A stretch of DNA of 37,138 nt from Candidatus Ghiorseimicrobium undicola (GTDB taxonomy: Bacteria > Omnitrophota > Gorgyraeia > Ghiorseimicrobiales > Ghiorseimicrobiaceae). Positions 35,852-37,138 of this stretch are shown here, one piece after another. The stretch lies in assembly GCA_002796125.1 (NCBI GenBank), contig PCWA01000103.1, positions 1 through 37,138 of the forward strand. The letters are read 5' to 3'. How positions within the stretch are numbered: the first letter of the stretch is position 1; every line of letters starts with the position of its first letter. Below the pieces are notes generated by a model. It ran no database searches and was not told the origin of the DNA. It saw nothing but the letters and a program-made list of their open reading frames with translations. Made by a program: the position numbers and the translations under genes.

Positions 35852-35854
35852 AGT

Positions 35855-35896
35855 CTACGTTCGCTAATCCGCTCAACTATCACATACTACGTTCGC
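35855..35896. repeat. Direct repeat CTACGTTCGC at the start of the giant ORF
   Basis: CTACGTTCGC occurs at 35855-35864 and 35887-35896, 32 bp apart. Both copies fall in the 5' untranslated region between the 41-bp palindrome and the ATG at 35851. They could be regulator half-sites or part of a dispersed intergenic repeat. No good Shine-Dalgarno is visible before this ATG. Confidence 0.5.
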
Positions 35897-35899
35897 CAT

Positions 35900-35940
35900 T
35901 TAACTTTACATTTTAGTCAATGACTAAAATGTAAAGTTAA
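35900..35940. promoter_or_regulatory. 41-bp near-perfect palindrome upstream of the giant ORF
   Basis: Two 20-bp arms (35900-35919 and 35921-35940) are perfectly complementary around one central base; each arm contains ACTTTACATTTTAGTCA or its complement. It lies about 50 bp upstream of the ATG of the giant ORF. A perfect symmetric repeat this long could be an operator for a dimeric regulator, a cruciform or RNA hairpin, or a mobile-element relic. The sequence does not decide between these. Confidence 0.6.
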
Positions 35941-35951
35941 GCCCTTTGGGT

Positions 35952-35981
35952 AAATTTTGCTTGTTTTCACAGGCAAAATTT
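35952..35981 (-). terminator. 9-bp inverted repeat downstream of tadC, possible terminator
   Basis: AAATTTTGC at 35952-35960 pairs with GCAAAATTT at 35973-35981 around a 12-nt loop. It lies about 75 bp after the tadC stop in the direction of transcription. The stem is AT-rich and no clear T-run follows on the minus strand, so intrinsic termination is possible but not well supported. Confidence 0.35.
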
Positions 35982-36013
35982 GAGCAGCTACTCCTCCTTT
36001 CCTTGAGATTTTT

Positions 36014-36052
36014 AATCTGTGCCATCTGCTTCCTTAATCTGTGTAATCTGTG
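36014..36052. repeat. Three copies of AATCTGTG just after tadC
   Basis: The octamer AATCTGTG occurs at 36014-36021, 36036-36043 and 36045-36052, ending two bases before the tadC stop codon. Short intergenic repeats of this ACACAGATT type recur in many uncultured bacterial genomes. Here they mark the start of the intergenic region. No function is evident from this window. Confidence 0.6.
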
Positions 36053-36054
36053 TT

Positions 36055-36939
36055 TCAAATGCTTATCCCTCCCCGCATAAACTGCAGCATTATCGGCCCG
36101 GCGATAATCACCAAAACTACGGGCATAATAAATAACATCAAAGGAATTAAAAGCTTAATCGGCGCTTTTGCCGCCTGCGCTTCTCCATGCTGAAACCTGC
36201 GTACGCGTATCTCTTCTGCCTGTATGCGCAACGCCTCTCCCATGGGGGCCCCCATTTTATCTGTCTGTATAAGTGTCCTGACAAAAGAAGTCACCTCTGC
36301 TAAATTAACCCTCCAGGCAAGGCCGCGCAGCGCCTCGCGCCGGCTTCTTCCAATTTGCGACTCGCGCCATACTTCGGATAACTCATCGCGCAGAGGGCAT
36401 GGTTTAAATTCTTTTATAACCTTATGTACCGCGAGCATAAAATCCACGCCCGCGTTTACGCAAAGATTAAGCAAGTCTATAACATTAGGCAAATCCTGCC
36501 GTATTAAACTGTGCCTGGCCGATATTTTCTGCTTTAGCCAGAAATCCGGGTACATAAACCCGCAGAAAACAAAAAACGTAATATACATCGGCTCGCGCGA
36601 AGAAATAATCGCTCCGCAAACAAAGCCAAAAAAAGTAGTCAGTATTTTAAAGGCTACAAATTCCGGCACCGTCAACCACGACCCCCCTGATTTAAGAGCG
36701 CGCTCTGTCTTCTTCTGCTTTATATAAGGCAGGAGTTTTTTACCCAAAGGCGAGAGCACCTTTAATATCTTCGCCGCTTCCCTCTGCTTATCTTTTTTCT
36801 TTCTCTGGGCCACTTCATCAAGCGGCAGCCTTAAAAACAACTCCTGCTTTTGGCTTACTATCTGGTTTATAACCAAAAAGACGCTGCCGAATACTAATGT
36901 TAAAAACATATAATATAAAATCATATTCTGCATATTCAT
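36055..36939 (-). CDS. tadC: TadC-like type II/IV secretion system inner-membrane protein (T2SSF family)
   Basis: A 294-residue protein of normal length for TadC. A first membrane segment lies at about residues 6-26, followed by a basic cytoplasmic stretch rich in K and R, and two more membrane segments at about 94-130. The T2SSF cytoplasmic domain spans about 145-255 and includes the motif DLPNVIDLLNLCVNAGVDF, typical of TadB/TadC. A final membrane segment runs over about 262-288. The family works with TadB as the inner-membrane platform for Flp pilus assembly, driven by the TadA ATPase. The start ATG at 36939 follows the tadB-like stop by 12 bp, so the two are probably co-transcribed; a G-rich stretch precedes the ATG. 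The stop is TGA at 36055. The next gene downstream on the same strand is the giant ORF, after a 203-bp gap containing inverted repeats. Confidence 0.88.
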   Translation of the reverse strand: MNMQNMILYYMFLTLVFGSVFLVINQIVSQKQELFLRLPLDEVAQRKKKDKQREAAKILKVLSPLGKKLLPYIKQKKTERALKSGGSWLTVPEFVAFKILTTFFGFVCGAIISSREPMYITFFVFCGFMYPDFWLKQKISARHSLIRQDLPNVIDLLNLCVNAGVDFMLAVHKVIKEFKPCPLRDELSEVWRESQIGRSRREALRGLAWRVNLAEVTSFVRTLIQTDKMGAPMGEALRIQAEEIRVRRFQHGEAQAAKAPIKLLIPLMLFIMPVVLVIIAGPIMLQFMRGGISI

Positions 36940-36951
36940 GGCCCCCGTCCT

Positions 36952-37138
36952 TTATACCTTTATGCGGCTCAATACTTTAATAAGAATCAAGCCGATTATC
37001 TCTGAAATAATTCCATAGCATAATAACGCCTGCCCAAGCTGCTCTTTAAGCATTATGTCAAAATAATGCCTGTCCATGCTATAGACGCCTATAGCGAATA
37101 CAATGGGTAAAAAACCCATAATAATGCCCTGTAATTTT
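36952..37138 (-). CDS. tadB: TadB-like pilus assembly membrane protein, C-terminal part only
   Basis: Only the last 61 codons are in the window; the 5' part lies beyond the right edge. The visible residues give a hydrophobic segment (motif GFLPIVFAIGVYSMD), a short polar stretch (MLKEQLGQALL), then a second membrane segment ending SRIKV before a TAA stop. This two-segment C-terminus is typical of the T2SSF family inner-membrane proteins TadB and TadC, which form the platform of Tad/Flp pilus machines. The gene lies 12 bp upstream of a complete tadC-like gene on the same strand, the usual tadB-tadC order. The family call rests mainly on that context, because the conserved T2SSF core is not visible here. 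Confidence 0.7.
   Translation of the reverse strand, partial: KLQGIIMGFLPIVFAIGVYSMDRHYFDIMLKEQLGQALLCYGIISEIIGLILIKVLSRIKV

Noticed and set aside
1-35851. Several separate genes with hidden frameshifts instead of one giant ORF
   Set aside because: Every recognised domain (C39-like, HEIGH, SPOR, SLT, RSH, kinase) is in the same frame and no stop occurs between them, so no frameshift is needed to explain the sequence.
36224-36727. 167-codon plus-strand ORF opposite tadC
   Set aside because: Lies wholly antisense to a well-supported tadC gene and has a shadow-like composition.

Overview
The window is dominated by one enormous minus-strand open reading frame. Read in the frame whose codons start (lowest base) at plus-strand positions 2, 5, 8 and so on, there is no TAA, TAG or TGA from an ATG at 35851 down to base 2. 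I checked every line of the window for reverse-complement stops in that frame. The ORF is at least 11,950 codons long and still open where the window ends. The only other confident genes are a partial tadB-like gene and a complete tadC-like gene at the right edge. A short out-of-frame ORF with a strong Shine-Dalgarno, nested in the giant ORF, is a possible fourth. Giant ORFs of this kind, next to a Tad pilus locus and with repeated S-S-S-P and N-S-P interdomain linkers, suggest Candidatus Omnitrophota (OP3) or a close relative. That assignment is inference, because no rRNA or marker gene is present.

Layout from N- to C-terminus (right to left): a signal peptide (35762-35851); a C39-peptidase-like domain with Cys122 and His257; four glycine-zipper repeats (33421-34200); about 4,000 residues I cannot assign; a zinc-metallopeptidase cassette (HEIGH) bracketed by 113-bp direct repeats; a coiled coil; a second HExxH domain; an internal signal peptide followed by SPOR and lytic transglycosylase domains; an internal membrane segment with TPR-like repeats; another membrane segment with a diverged transglycosylase; a low-complexity linker; and a ~700-bp stretch of hairpin repeats plus the nested 97-codon ORF. 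After that come a J-like domain and a complete RelA/SpoT homologue (HD, synthetase, TGS, helical, ACT), a membrane-anchored coiled-coil region with a 97%-identical 225-bp tandem duplication, a weak metallo-beta-lactamase-like segment, two degenerate GGDEF domains, a histidine kinase, and a polytopic membrane domain that runs off the window.

The protein looks like a chain of modules that elsewhere exist as separate genes. Some are cell-envelope enzymes and some are cytoplasmic nucleotide-signalling enzymes. Several modules still carry their own N-terminal signal or anchor, and S/N-S-P motifs sit at the joins. An N-terminal papain-like protease and two internal metallopeptidases make self-processing of a polyprotein a reasonable hypothesis. 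This would be a giant secreted or membrane polyprotein that carries stringent-response, cyclic-dinucleotide-like and phosphorelay modules, and I know of no described equivalent.

Apart from short intergenic repeats there is no plausible plus-strand gene, RNA gene or CRISPR array. The many plus-strand ORFs are antisense shadows of the giant ORF.
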